This document shows positions 26,370-35,601 of a stretch of 64,000 nt of DNA, piece after piece. Below the pieces are notes generated by a model that was not told the origin of the DNA, made no database searches, and saw only the letters and a list, made by a program, of their open reading frames with translations. The DNA is from Parasedimentitalea marina (GTDB lineage Bacteria > Pseudomonadota > Alphaproteobacteria > Rhodobacterales > Rhodobacteraceae). The stretch is taken from positions 1 to 64,000 of the forward strand of contig NZ_CP033221.1 in the NCBI RefSeq assembly GCF_004006175.1, given 5' to 3'. How positions within the stretch are numbered: position 1 is the first letter of the stretch; each line of letters begins with the position of its first letter. A program made the translations under genes and the position numbers.

Positions 26370-27749
26370 TTATTGACCAGCAGCCTCCTGCAAAGACCGA
26401 ATGATTTCATCTTCGGACAGCAGTCCCATTTCGGTAACGGCATCCACGAAAAGTTTCCCCTCTGCTTCAGCTTCTTTGACAATCATGGAAACCCGCGAGT
26501 ACCCGAGTTTGGGCACAAAAACCGTCGCAAGGGCCGAAGAGCCCAGAAGGTTCTCCAATGCCTGATCCTCGAGCGCGCGTATTCCAGCTATACATTTGCC
26601 TGCAAAAATCCGACTGCCCCGCGTCAGAAGATCCATGCTGTCGAACATGCGGGCAGCGATGACGGGCTCGAAATGGTTAATCTCAAGCTGACCTCCCATT
26701 GATGCCAGCGAAACGGAAGCATCATTGCCAACAACCGCATAGGCAACCTGTTGCATCATCATCGGCAGAACCGGGTTCACCTTGCCGGGCATGATGGAGG
26801 AGCCCGGCTGAACCGAGGGTAGCTTGATTTCACCAATGCCGGATTTTGTGCCAGAGGACAGGATGATCAGGTCAAGGCTGATTTTTCCGATGACCTCGGC
26901 GGCGATGCGAAATTCGGACGATACGCGAGCAAAACTATCGGCGTTTTGCATGCCGTCAAAAAGGTTGTCGGCGGGCCGCACCGGTTTCCCCAGATCGGCT
27001 GCAAGATGCTTATATACAGCATCCCTGTAGCCTGGTTGTGCACCGAGGCCGGTGCCGATGGCCGTTCCCCCCAAAGGCAAGACCAACAAATCTGAAACTG
27101 CGTCCCTTACTTTGTCCCGTGCACGGAACAAAGCAGCGGCATAGCCGCTGAATTCCTGACCAAGTGTCATTGGCTGCGCCGCCTGCATGCAAGTGCGACC
27201 TATTTTCAGCACATGGGCGAATTCCTCGGCCTTTGCCTGCAATGTCTCCGCCAGATGGCCCAACGCGCAGATCAGAGTGTCGGATTTTTTGAGCACGGCC
27301 AGTTTCACTGCTGAGGGCACCACATCGTTTGTGGATTGGCCCGAGTTTATGTGGTCGTTAGGATTGAGTACGTCGTATTGCCCTGCGCCATACCCCAAGA
27401 TCTGCAGCGCCCGGTTTGCGATTACCTCATTCGTATTCATATTAATTGAGGTGCCGCCCGATCCCTCAAGCAAGTCGACAACGAACTGGTCGTGATGCTT
27501 TCCGGCGATGATTTCGTCACAGGCAGCAACGATTGCAGCGCAATGATCCGCGCTGATTGCGCCGATTTCGCCGTTAGCCTTGGCAGCCGCTTTTTTAATC
27601 GCTGCCAGAGCGCTGACAAAGGCTGGTTCAGTGCCGATTGTCAGTGGTGAAATGTCGAAATTTTCCATGCCACGAAGAGTGTTGACACCGTAGAGTGCGG
27701 TGTCGGGGAGCTCTCGTTGGCCAAGGCTGTCGGTTTCAATTCTGGTCAT
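26370..27749 (-). CDS. aspA: Aspartate ammonia-lyase
   Basis: A 459-residue member of the aspartase/fumarase superfamily. It has the superfamily signature GSSIMPGKVNP and the active-site blocks SGGTSINMN, NDHINSGQSTNDV and GRTCMQAAQPMTLGQE. These favour aspartase over fumarase, but the two are hard to separate by eye. It would deaminate L-aspartate to fumarate and ammonia. It is the last gene of the TRAP-usp-asparaginase operon, 3 bases after the asparaginase-like gene, so an asparagine to aspartate to fumarate route is suggested. Confidence 0.85.
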   Translation of the reverse strand: MTRIETDSLGQRELPDTALYGVNTLRGMENFDISPLTIGTEPAFVSALAAIKKAAAKANGEIGAISADHCAAIVAACDEIIAGKHHDQFVVDLLEGSGGTSINMNTNEVIANRALQILGYGAGQYDVLNPNDHINSGQSTNDVVPSAVKLAVLKKSDTLICALGHLAETLQAKAEEFAHVLKIGRTCMQAAQPMTLGQEFSGYAAALFRARDKVRDAVSDLLVLPLGGTAIGTGLGAQPGYRDAVYKHLAADLGKPVRPADNLFDGMQNADSFARVSSEFRIAAEVIGKISLDLIILSSGTKSGIGEIKLPSVQPGSSIMPGKVNPVLPMMMQQVAYAVVGNDASVSLASMGGQLEINHFEPVIAARMFDSMDLLTRGSRIFAGKCIAGIRALEDQALENLLGSSALATVFVPKLGYSRVSMIVKEAEAEGKLFVDAVTEMGLLSEDEIIRSLQEAAGQ

Positions 27750-27752
27750 AAT

Positions 27753-28298
27753 TCAGGCCTCTTCGAAGGTCAGGCTATCGTAGTCCTTTCGAACTCCCGG
27801 GAGCGAAAGGATACGGTTGTGGAAGGCGATGTAGGCTCCGGGAGGCAGCAGGCGCAGCGCCAACAGCGCCTCGGTCACATTCTGAATAGCGTCTGTGCCA
27901 GAGACGGAAAAAGGAACCATGGCACCTGTGAAGATAACCGGCACAGTTGCAGCGCCCGTGGTTGCGCACAACACCTCTCCGCTGAGCGGCATGCTGTCCG
28001 TTCCATGCGTAACAAGGACTGCATCGTGGCGCTTACTGGCTTCTGCCACTGCCTCGGCAATCCGAACACGCTCGGCGTCACCAATGTCGAGTGAATCCAA
28101 TTGCATCAAGTCGATGAAGGTGATCCGTAGGTCATCGGTGCGCAACCCGTCGATGATGTCCTTTACCTTAAGCTCAAAGTTATAGAGCCGGGCCTTAGCG
28201 GGGTCATAGCTTTTGGCGATGGTACCGCCGGTCATGATCACGGCAACAGATAGCGGACCGGCGCGGTAAAACGCAGGGGCAGTATGGGGTTCGGTCAT
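27753..28298 (-). CDS. Single-domain asparaginase-like protein
   Basis: A 181-residue protein covering only the N-terminal domain of L-asparaginases, which are normally about 330 aa. The two threonine motifs of the active site are present: TGGTIAKSYD (first catalytic Thr) and VTHGTDSMPLSG (second Thr, with Asp). It ends at FEEA with a normal stop 3 bases before aspA, and no C-terminal domain follows in any frame. One-domain asparaginase-domain proteins exist as a separate class, so this may be natural rather than truncated. It may act on asparagine or a related amide ahead of aspartase. Confidence 0.75.
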   Translation of the reverse strand: MTEPHTAPAFYRAGPLSVAVIMTGGTIAKSYDPAKARLYNFELKVKDIIDGLRTDDLRITFIDLMQLDSLDIGDAERVRIAEAVAEASKRHDAVLVTHGTDSMPLSGEVLCATTGAATVPVIFTGAMVPFSVSGTDAIQNVTEALLALRLLPPGAYIAFHNRILSLPGVRKDYDSLTFEEA

Positions 28299-28310
28299 CG
28301 AATTATCTTT

Positions 28311-28760
28311 CTATTTGGGCCGAACGACTAGCACAGAGCACGTGGCGTGGTTGATAGTCTTGGCCGCATTGGTCCCCAACATGTAGTTTCCGAAACCAGG
28401 AATATTTGACATCAGCACGATCATATCTGCCGAAACCTCTTCAGCCGTTTTCAGAACTTCCGAGTATACGTTTCCTGATCGTACGATGCGGCTGATTTTG
28501 CTGAACCCGCTGTCTTTCGTCATATCGTCCAGATGCTCTTGCGTGACCTCCAATGCCCTGACTTTCAGGTCAGCGGGCACGATTGATGCCAGCGGTGCGG
28601 CCTGGGCGGCCTGGGCAATTACGGTGCCCAGTTCCGGGACTACGGCCACCTCTGTCAGCTCGATTTCATTTCCTTTTGCGTGAAGCTGTAGTTCGGGCAG
28701 AACCGCGATCCAGGAAAGCCGCTCTTCCACATCAACGGGGACAAGAAATCGTAGTTTCAT
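28311..28760 (-). CDS. Universal stress protein family protein
   Basis: A 149-residue UspA-like protein beginning MKLRFLVPVDV, with DMIVLMSNIPGFGNYMLGTNAAKTINHA near the C-terminus (shown as family landmark in parts: MIVLMS, GTNAAKTINHA), matching the ATP-binding G-2X-G-9X-G-S/T type region in degenerate form. It lies between the TRAP large permease and the asparaginase-like gene. Usp proteins are often co-encoded with TRAP transporters, where some bind the permease cytoplasmic side; a regulatory role in transport is a reasonable guess. Confidence 0.78.
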   Translation of the reverse strand: MKLRFLVPVDVEERLSWIAVLPELQLHAKGNEIELTEVAVVPELGTVIAQAAQAAPLASIVPADLKVRALEVTQEHLDDMTKDSGFSKISRIVRSGNVYSEVLKTAEEVSADMIVLMSNIPGFGNYMLGTNAAKTINHATCSVLVVRPK

Positions 28761-28775
28761 GAAGTATCCCTTTCC

Positions 28776-30080
28776 TCAAAGTCCTGTGACCAGTCTTGGC
28801 AACCAAAGTGAAAGCTCAGGAACGAACGTGGTGATCAGAACAACCGGGAAATAGGCGAGGAACACGAAGACCAATGTCGGTTTTACGACCTTGGCAAGCG
28901 TGGTCTGCCCGATAAGCGTACCGAAATACAGGATCGGCGCAGTTGGTGGTGTAATCAGCCCCATGCCCAGATTGGTACCGATAATCGCAGCGAAATGAAC
29001 TGGGTGAACGCCAGCCTCAGTCACAACCGGCAGCAGCAGCGGCGCCGCAAGCAGGATGCCCGAGACGTCCTCCATGAACATGCCGATCATCAAAAGAAAC
29101 ACGTTGACCAGAAGCATCAGGACAATTGGGTTGTCCGAGATTGCCAGCATGGATTGCAGGATTTGCTGAGGAACCTCTTCCAACGTCAGAACGCGCGCCA
29201 GCATGTTGGCGGTAAAGATCACCAGCATCAGAACGGCCGTGACCTGAGCAGATTTCCAGACAACATCGTAGAAGGATTTAAACGTCAGTTCGCGATAGAT
29301 CAGAAAGGCCACTGGCAGGGCGTAGATCACGGCCACCGCGGCGGCCTCGGTCGGAGTTGTTATCCCGCCATAGATAAAGCCCAGAATGATGAGCGGCATG
29401 GCCAGACCGAACCCTGCCTCGCGGGCACGTTGGTAGACTGTTTTCATCTGAACTTTGAAGGGCTGAACCTCGGCGACCTGAATGTCCATTTTCTTAGTCA
29501 GCACCATGTTCCAGAATGAAAACAGCGCGATCAGCAACAAAGCCGGCAAAAGCGGTGCCAGGAAACACGCGGCAATCGAGGTGCCCGTGACCCAGCCATA
29601 AAGGATCATTGTTGCACTTGGCGGGATCAGCAGCGCCAGAACCGCAGAGCAGCTGACCAGTGAGGTGGCATAGCCGCGATCATATCCCTGCTCGACCATA
29701 CGCGGGATCGCGATGGAACCAATGGCCGCCACGGCTGATGAAGCCATGCCCGAGATTGCGCCAAAAATGGCGGTGGTGATTACCGTCACGACCCCAAGCC
29801 CCGAGCGATAGCGGCCAAGAATGCTGTCAGCCAGTTCAAGCAGGCGTTTCGCAATGCCGCCTTGGGTCATGATACCGCCTGCGAGAATGTACAGGGGGAT
29901 CGCAAGAAGAACCACGGATGATACCTTTGAATAGCCCGCCGTGATCAGGAATGTGGTTGAATTGTAATCGCCAAAAATTACTAGAAAGGCAGCGGCGGCG
30001 ATAAAGGTCATCGCGACCGGCACGCCGAGGATCATCAGTGTCACAAGAAGCGCGACGTCCATTAGGATCAGAGAGCTCAT
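28776..30080 (-). CDS. dctM: TRAP transporter large permease (DctM)
   Basis: A 434-residue integral membrane protein with about 12 hydrophobic segments and the DctM landmarks PTEAAAVAVIYALPVAFL and NLGMGLITPPTAPILYFG. It forms the sodium-coupled translocation channel of a tripartite ATP-independent periplasmic transporter with DctQ, whose gene it overlaps by four bases, and the binding protein DctP upstream. The ligand is unknown; with aspartase and asparaginase-like genes downstream, an acidic amino acid or dicarboxylate is plausible. Confidence 0.92.
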   Translation of the reverse strand: MSSLILMDVALLVTLMILGVPVAMTFIAAAAFLVIFGDYNSTTFLITAGYSKVSSVVLLAIPLYILAGGIMTQGGIAKRLLELADSILGRYRSGLGVVTVITTAIFGAISGMASSAVAAIGSIAIPRMVEQGYDRGYATSLVSCSAVLALLIPPSATMILYGWVTGTSIAACFLAPLLPALLLIALFSFWNMVLTKKMDIQVAEVQPFKVQMKTVYQRAREAGFGLAMPLIILGFIYGGITTPTEAAAVAVIYALPVAFLIYRELTFKSFYDVVWKSAQVTAVLMLVIFTANMLARVLTLEEVPQQILQSMLAISDNPIVLMLLVNVFLLMIGMFMEDVSGILLAAPLLLPVVTEAGVHPVHFAAIIGTNLGMGLITPPTAPILYFGTLIGQTTLAKVVKPTLVFVFLAYFPVVLITTFVPELSLWLPRLVTGL

Positions 30081-30610
30081 TTGTCAGACTCCTCAGACGG
30101 TGCGTGCCAGATCGTGGCGCGAAGGCTGTCGAAAAATTCCAGGAGGAAGTAAAATGCGGTCAGAACCAGGCCCACAAACATCGTGCCATAGATCCAGATC
30201 ATCGGAATTCGCAATTCTGTCGATTTGGTGCTCATTCGATTGGTGAAGACCAGTAAATCCCACATTGAAATCAGAATGTAGACAGTCAGCACAAAGGCCA
30301 GCAGACGGGTAAAAGCGTGCACACCGGCGGTGATGCGGCCTTCGCCAAATATCGTGTCCACCAGGCTTGCAGAGATGTGGCTACGCTCATGCGTCGCGTA
30401 GGCTGCGCCGATGAAATACATGATGACGCCGGCAAAACTCGCGAACTCTTCAACACCAAAAAGCGAGTAGTTAAACAGGTAACGCGTTACCACTTGTAGG
30501 AAAACTGCAAGGGTGAACGCGATGCTCGTAATGAACATAATAAGGCGTTGTATCTTGAGTTTGAACAGCCAGATCGGATGTTGGATTTGAGATTGACGTT
30601 CTTCGAGCAT
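30077..30610 (-). CDS. dctQ: TRAP transporter small permease (DctQ)
   Basis: A 177-residue protein with four hydrophobic segments (for example LIMFITSIAFTLAVFLQVV) and the DctQ-type GVEEFASFAGVIMYFIGAA block. The ATG follows a strong GGAGGGG box; the stop overlaps the dctM start. It pairs with DctM in the inner membrane and completes the DctP-Q-M system. Confidence 0.9.
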   Translation of the reverse strand: MLEERQSQIQHPIWLFKLKIQRLIMFITSIAFTLAVFLQVVTRYLFNYSLFGVEEFASFAGVIMYFIGAAYATHERSHISASLVDTIFGEGRITAGVHAFTRLLAFVLTVYILISMWDLLVFTNRMSTKSTELRIPMIWIYGTMFVGLVLTAFYFLLEFFDSLRATIWHAPSEESDK

Positions 30611-30678
30611 TTTCCCCTCCTCTTATTTGTAAATGTGAGGGGCTGAAGCACTTGGCCCCACCCCCTCACTTTGGGAGA

Positions 30679-31701
30679 TTAATTTGCGTAGTGGCTTTGG
30701 ATCAGCGCATAGAGCTCATCGCCGACTTCGGGCTTCATCAAAGGCCAGGCGTCTGCGCGTACTGCTGCGGCCATCGCTTCCATTTCTTCCTTGGAATAGG
30801 TCACAACAGTGACACCTGCGTCACGCAACTGTTGCAGGTAGCTGTTGTCAGCAGCCTCAACCGCGTCAAAACGCTCTGTGGCAAGGTCGGCAGCGATGCC
30901 GGAAATTATCGCTGCGTCTTCTTCTGAGAGATTTGCAATCATCGCAGCAGAACCCAGCAGCCAGTTGATTTCAAAGTGGTCGTTCAGTTGGAGCCATGTG
31001 TCGACAACGCCATTCCAATCGCGAACCGCGTTTTCAGGAACGCCACCGATCATACCGTCGATCACACCCGTCTGAACGCCGGTATAAAGCTCTGCCCAAG
31101 GCATGGTTGTTGTTGAGAAACCCAAACGCTCAAGAAGCGGTTTGTGGGTACCGACGCCCGACGGCCAGACACGAATTTTCAGATCACTGTGATCTGCATC
31201 GGGATTTTTCGGGTCGCTGACAGGCCTTCCGACTGCAACACCACCGAGACCAAAGGCATAGGGTGCCAGTGCCTGAATCTGCTGTGGTTCAATCAGTTCG
31301 TTAACTATATTAAAGAGAAATCCACCTGTATTCCAGGCTTCCTTTGCGCTGTCATAATCAACGGCAGTGTAGGGAAACCAGGTCAGTGCCAACCGGGAAT
31401 CAAACTTGGTCGAAACCGACTGGATGGCCAGATCGACGGAACCCTGGGCCAACTGCTCATAGACTTCTTCCCAGTCGCCAAGTTGGCTGGCGGGAAAAAT
31501 GCGCACGTCAACGCGGCCATCGGTTTCGACGGCAACACGCTCGGCGAATTGTTGCGCCCAATTGTCCATATCCGAGTCAGGCGGGGACAGGTGCGAAAGA
31601 CGAAGAGTGGTATCTGCGGCTGATGCAGAAAATGCAGAAAATCCGACGGCCAGTGCAGTGGCAGCGCCCAATACCGTGCGTCGGTTGATTGTCGTGAACA
31701 T
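30679..31701 (-). CDS. dctP: TRAP transporter substrate-binding protein (DctP)
   Basis: A 340-residue periplasmic binding protein. A signal peptide with a hydrophobic core (LGAATALAVGFSAFSASA) is followed by the DctP fold: LRLSHLSPPDSDMDNWAQQF, FPASQLGDWEE, and the conserved Arg region KIRVWPSG, which in this family pairs with a substrate carboxylate. The ATG at 31701 is preceded by GGAGGA. It is the first gene of the operon after the terminator at 31843-31872, so its promoter probably lies in 31702-31842. Confidence 0.9.
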   Translation of the reverse strand: MFTTINRRTVLGAATALAVGFSAFSASAADTTLRLSHLSPPDSDMDNWAQQFAERVAVETDGRVDVRIFPASQLGDWEEVYEQLAQGSVDLAIQSVSTKFDSRLALTWFPYTAVDYDSAKEAWNTGGFLFNIVNELIEPQQIQALAPYAFGLGGVAVGRPVSDPKNPDADHSDLKIRVWPSGVGTHKPLLERLGFSTTTMPWAELYTGVQTGVIDGMIGGVPENAVRDWNGVVDTWLQLNDHFEINWLLGSAAMIANLSEEDAAIISGIAADLATERFDAVEAADNSYLQQLRDAGVTVVTYSKEEMEAMAAAVRADAWPLMKPEVGDELYALIQSHYAN

Positions 31702-31842
31702 GGTTTTCCTCCCATTGGTGTTCCAGAGAAGCGCCGGTTTCGGCAACTCTGTGGTAAAGGTTAAGAGAAGGATTTGATGCAAAATTGCACAAGACAGCCA
31801 TTTAGCATAACAAACCGGACTACTTTGGAGCCCTGTTAAGAC

Positions 31843-31872
31843 AAAAAACGGCCGACGGGGTTGCCGCCGGCC
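31843..31872 (-). terminator. Rho-independent terminator after the racemase-family gene
   Basis: On the minus strand a 9-bp stem (GGCCGGCGG / CCGTCGGCC, one wobble) with a short loop is followed by GTTTTTT. It lies 27 bp after the stop of the proline-racemase-family gene and separates that gene from the TRAP operon. Confidence 0.75.
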
Positions 31873-31898
31873 CAGTTAGGGGAGATGCAAAAAATTCG

Positions 31899-32945
31899 TC
31901 AACAACCGGGGATGATGTGTTCTATTTCGGTGCCCCATGTATCGGCCAAAGTATATCCAAGCTGAAAGGGATCGCTTGGGTCAGCACCCAGCTGCATAGT
32001 CGCGTAGATCCAGGCGCGACCAGACAGGCGGGGCAGAATCGCGGGGCGGCTGCCCACCGTTGTGGTTCCAAGGACTGAAGCGCTGAACTTTGAGTTGATG
32101 GTAGAGCGCATTTCGAACTCCTGACCAATTTGCGCCTGCCCTTTTGCGTGCATCACCGCAAGGCGCGCTGCAGATCCAGTTCCGCAAGGAGATCTATCGA
32201 CTCGCCCGGGCGGCATGATTGTTGCGTTGCGAAAAATGCTTTGTTTTGGATCAACGTCGTCTGTGAACATCAGGAATTCGATGCTGTCAAATGCTGATAC
32301 TTCCGGATGCCGAACGGCTAACTGTTGCTGTGCAGCCGATTTGATCTGGGCACCAAGTGACACCATGTCTTGGGCCACATCCGGGCCAATCCGAAATCCC
32401 AGCTCCTGGACACGGGGCAACACATAATAAACGCCGCCAAAGGCCACATCGACCGTCAGTGTCCCAATCCCCTCCACTTCAAGCGGCACGTCTAGATGCT
32501 CGGCAAACGCCGGGAAAAAATCGAGCGTGACACGCTCAACACGTCCGTCCTTGCACTGGGCTTTTGCTTTGACCAACCCGGCTGCTGAATCAAGAACAAC
32601 GCTAGTCACGGGTTCCTGCATCGGCAGCATGCCGGTCTCCAGCAGCACGGTTGTAACGCACATCGCATTCGATCCGGACATGGCATGAGTGCCGTCGGCC
32701 TGCATCGGAATGAATGCTGCGTCGGCTTCGGGTGCACTGGCTGGCAGCAATAGGTTAGTCGTCATCTGAGCGCATCCCCGCGGTTCGCGGTTTACAAATT
32801 GCCGCAGCTCGTCATTCGACTGCAGATACTGCATCTTCTCAAGCGTGGTGTTTCCGGGAACGTTGAGTACCCCGCCAGTCAATACGCGTCCGACCTCACC
32901 CTCTGCATGAGCGCCGATCACGGTTACGGTTTTGTTCCAGCGCAT
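31899..32945 (-). CDS. Proline racemase family enzyme, Ser/Cys type (probable trans-3-hydroxy-L-proline dehydratase)
   Basis: A 348-residue proline-racemase-superfamily protein. The second active-site block has the usual Cys (DRSPCGTGSAARLA), but the first block reads MSGSNAMC, with Ser where racemases and 4-hydroxyproline epimerases have Cys (MCGHG). A Ser/Thr-plus-Cys pair is the signature of trans-3-hydroxy-L-proline dehydratases, which cannot racemise. The ATG at 32945 is the start of similarity; a longer frame upstream overlaps the divergent regulator. It lies 91 bp from the divergent GlxA-type regulator, its likely controller, and has its own terminator. Confidence 0.78.
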   Translation of the reverse strand: MRWNKTVTVIGAHAEGEVGRVLTGGVLNVPGNTTLEKMQYLQSNDELRQFVNREPRGCAQMTTNLLLPASAPEADAAFIPMQADGTHAMSGSNAMCVTTVLLETGMLPMQEPVTSVVLDSAAGLVKAKAQCKDGRVERVTLDFFPAFAEHLDVPLEVEGIGTLTVDVAFGGVYYVLPRVQELGFRIGPDVAQDMVSLGAQIKSAAQQQLAVRHPEVSAFDSIEFLMFTDDVDPKQSIFRNATIMPPGRVDRSPCGTGSAARLAVMHAKGQAQIGQEFEMRSTINSKFSASVLGTTTVGSRPAILPRLSGRAWIYATMQLGADPSDPFQLGYTLADTWGTEIEHIIPGC

Positions 32946-33036
32946 AGTATCTCCTTGTGTTTTCGAGAAACTGGCGGAACAATGTGGACAGGAAATAGGA
33001 TACCCCGGACATTTCTTGGAACATGAAGAGGAAAAG

Positions 33037-34047
33037 GTGGTTTTTTCTGCTCTGGAACGCCCCGAAGGCCATGACCCAGACGTCCGTTTTGCTTTTGTGC
33101 TCACACCGGCGTTCACGATCCTGCCACTGGCGGGGTTTGCCGATGCGGTGCGCCATTCTTCAGACGAAGCCGACAGAAGCCGGCAAGTCTTTTGCCACTG
33201 GGAAGTGCTTGGACATGACCTGACGTCGGTGGCCTCGAGTACCGGGCTGGCAATCACACCATGGAAAACTTACGCTGACGCGGGTGAATATGATTATGTG
33301 GTTGTGGTTGGCGGACTGATCGATCAAATGGACGGCATTCATCCGGACACATATGATTTCCTGCGAGAGGCACATGCCGCTGGAACAAAACTGGTTGGTC
33401 TTTGCACCGGAAGTTTTGCCTTGGCAAAAACCGGACTACTTGACGGCCGCCGCGCGGCAATCCATGCGCATCACCGTCCGGAATTTGTGGAAATGTTTCC
33501 TGAAGTCATTCCAGTTGAAAACGAACTTTATGTATCAGAAGGAGACATTCTGACCTGCCCGGGAGGCACCGCAGCAATTGATCTTGCTGTCGAAATCCTG
33601 ATCGAACATTGCGGAAGGTCGCGCGGAATGAAGGGCCTGACCGCACTTGTCGTGGATGAACACCGGTCTGCACATGAAGTTGGTAGGCTGCCTTATCAGG
33701 ATTTGGAGGAGTGCGGAAATTGGCGGGTCGAACAGGCCATCAAGATCATGCGGCAGAAGCTGCGCGAGCCAGACACAACTGAGCATCTCGCGGAAAAGCT
33801 GGGCTCCACCGTCCGGCAGCTCAACCGCGTTTTTTTACAGCATGCCAAGGCCACGCCTCAGGAGATCTGGCGCGATATGCGACTGCAGCATGCACGCTGG
33901 CGGCTGATGAATTCCAAGCGGACAATCACGCAAGTTTCATATGAATGCGGTTTTTCCGACAGCAGCCATTTTTCCCGCTGGTTCAAAGCCAAATTCGGCG
34001 AAACGCCTAAACGCTACCGCGAGCAACGTCTGGTGAGCCAGCGATAG
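33037..34047 (+). CDS. GlxA-type AraC-family transcriptional regulator
   Basis: About 336 residues: a DJ-1/PfpI-like N-terminal domain (with the GLCTGSFALAKTGLLDGRRA elbow region) and a C-terminal AraC DNA-binding domain (LAEKLGSTVRQLNRVFLQHA and QVSYECGFSDSSHFSRWFK). No ATG is available near the expected N-terminus. GTG at 33037, preceded by GAGGA and placed just before the first conserved beta strand, is the best start; a TTG at 32932 would run into the divergent racemase-family gene. It probably senses a hydroxyproline- or amino-acid-related ligand and controls the divergent gene. Confidence 0.82.
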   Translation: MVFSALERPEGHDPDVRFAFVLTPAFTILPLAGFADAVRHSSDEADRSRQVFCHWEVLGHDLTSVASSTGLAITPWKTYADAGEYDYVVVVGGLIDQMDGIHPDTYDFLREAHAAGTKLVGLCTGSFALAKTGLLDGRRAAIHAHHRPEFVEMFPEVIPVENELYVSEGDILTCPGGTAAIDLAVEILIEHCGRSRGMKGLTALVVDEHRSAHEVGRLPYQDLEECGNWRVEQAIKIMRQKLREPDTTEHLAEKLGSTVRQLNRVFLQHAKATPQEIWRDMRLQHARWRLMNSKRTITQVSYECGFSDSSHFSRWFKAKFGETPKRYREQRLVSQR

Positions 34048-34050
34048 AAT

Positions 34051-34397
34051 TCAACATAACCGGCTCTGTTCTTTTCGCAAACGCTCAGATTTCTGAGCCC
34101 TCTGGATTTCGGGACCGTCACCCTTTGCCACAACTGTTGCAAGAATGGCCTCGGCAATCGCCAACAGGGCAATTGCAGACGGATAGTAGTGAGGGCTTGC
34201 CGATTCAGCGCAGAACACAAAGCTAGCACCTTGCGTGATCGGAGAACTTGGACGGTCAGCCAATACGACGGTGCTTGCGCTGTTCTTTTGCGCATAGTTT
34301 AGGGTCTCGATCGTTCGCACGGAACAGGGATTGATGCCAAATCCAGAGACCACATCATCTGGCGTCATCTTTCCTGTGCCTTCGGCGGCGACAGCAT
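34051..34397 (-). pseudogene. MurR/RpiR-family regulator remnant (SIS domain only)
   Basis: The minus frame encodes the C-terminal half of a sugar-isomerase (SIS) domain of RpiR-type regulators: MTPDDVVSGFGINPCSVRT, TVVLADRPSSPI and the tail SASPHYYPSAIALLAIAEA. It runs back only to a stop at about 34397. The N-terminal helix-turn-helix domain and the first SIS strands are absent. It is convergent with the GlxA-type gene, whose stop is 3 bp away. Length is about a third of a full regulator (about 300 aa). Confidence 0.7.
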
Positions 34398-34579
34398 ATT
34401 AAGCACCCACCAATTTCAAATTTGGTGGCACCAAGTTGCCTGTGTTTATCATCATCGATGCTAACCAAAACACCGAACCTGAACCGACCAAGTCGCAGGC
34501 TGGCGCACCACGTATCAATCGCGTTGCAGCACCGGATGTTTGTTGATTCAGATTTGAGCTTGCATGGCGAATGTTCTGT

Positions 34580-35340
34580 TCAGCTGCATTCAGGATCGTT
34601 TGTACCGAAGTACAGCGCCATTTGCCCTATCTGGACTATTCGGAAAACGCCCGTTTTCCGGTTCATGGCGCGATCTACCAAAGTCGGGCCGGTACTGTTC
34701 GGCATGATGCGGTGGCCTAGGGATTTGCCTGGGGTGCAGACCAGCCGGGGAGACATTCGCGCCAAGAAAGTTGCTCTCTGTGTTGCCAGTCATTCAGGGT
34801 ATCTGCCTCAGATGGCCGGGCTGCGCCTGCCTGTCGAAACCCACGGCCTGCAGGCCTATGTGACTGAACCTTACAAGCCGCTGGTTGACACCTGATCAGT
34901 TTTGGCGCTGCGCATTTCTATATCAGCCAATCCGACAAAGGTGGGCTGGCGCTCGACAGCGACTTGGACATGGATAGCTCCTGTGCCCAGCGAGGCGGCC
35001 TTCCAATTGTCGAGCATACTCTTGCCAGTGCCAAAGCGTTGATGCTTTGCGTCTCGCGTCTCAAACTGCTGCGACATTGGGCAGGCGTTATGGACATGTC
35101 GATGGACGGCTCACCTTTCATAACCATAACTCTAGTGGACGGTCTCTATCTGAATGGCGGCGGAGCTATCGTGGATTTAAGGCAACGTCGGCCTCAAGGT
35201 GGTGCTTTGCTCACACAATCGCAAAGGACGAACCGCACAAAGACAACGCAGAATTCGCGCCTGACCCAATGTGCGAGACCATAATCCGCAAAGCTGCGTG
35301 CATGGGGCGGGTCACCTATCTGAAAGACCCGGACCGTTAA
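34580..35340 (+). pseudogene. Second, heavily decayed sox locus: soxB remnant joined to a soxA fragment
   Basis: Segments in all three forward frames match SoxB in order: EVQRHLPYLDYSENARFP then GTVRHDAVA (stop) GFAWGADQ; next frame SRGDIRAKKVALCVASHSG, MAGLRLPVETHGLQAYV (stop); then LLRHWAGVMDMSMDGSPF and FKATSASRWCFAHTIAKDE. Directly after this, ETIIRKAACMGRVTYLKDPD matches SoxA near its residue 155, where the intact SoxA has LIRKAAGMGEAARVADPD. The soxD gene and the SoxA N-terminus are missing between them, so the junction is a deletion. The sequence differs from the first soxB, so it is an old paralogue. From 35341 to 35601 I see no gene. Confidence 0.8.
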
Positions 35341-35601
35341 AAAAGCGCAACATTGCAGCTATAAAGGGGGCGGTACTCAATAATATTGGACGGTTTGAAA
35401 CGCCCGACGGTATCCGCATCACAGTCAACCTTAACTTCTTCAGTGCACTATCTCCATTAGGTGGAAAGTAAATGCCTCCAAGCAATCTTTGGTGGCGCTG
35501 CAGTTAATCTTTTAACTTCCAATCAGCGGGATCGGGAAAGCCAGCGTTAGTCCATCGTGCGTTCATCCCGGAAGCCCAACTGAACTGAGCGCCTCGCCAA
35601 T

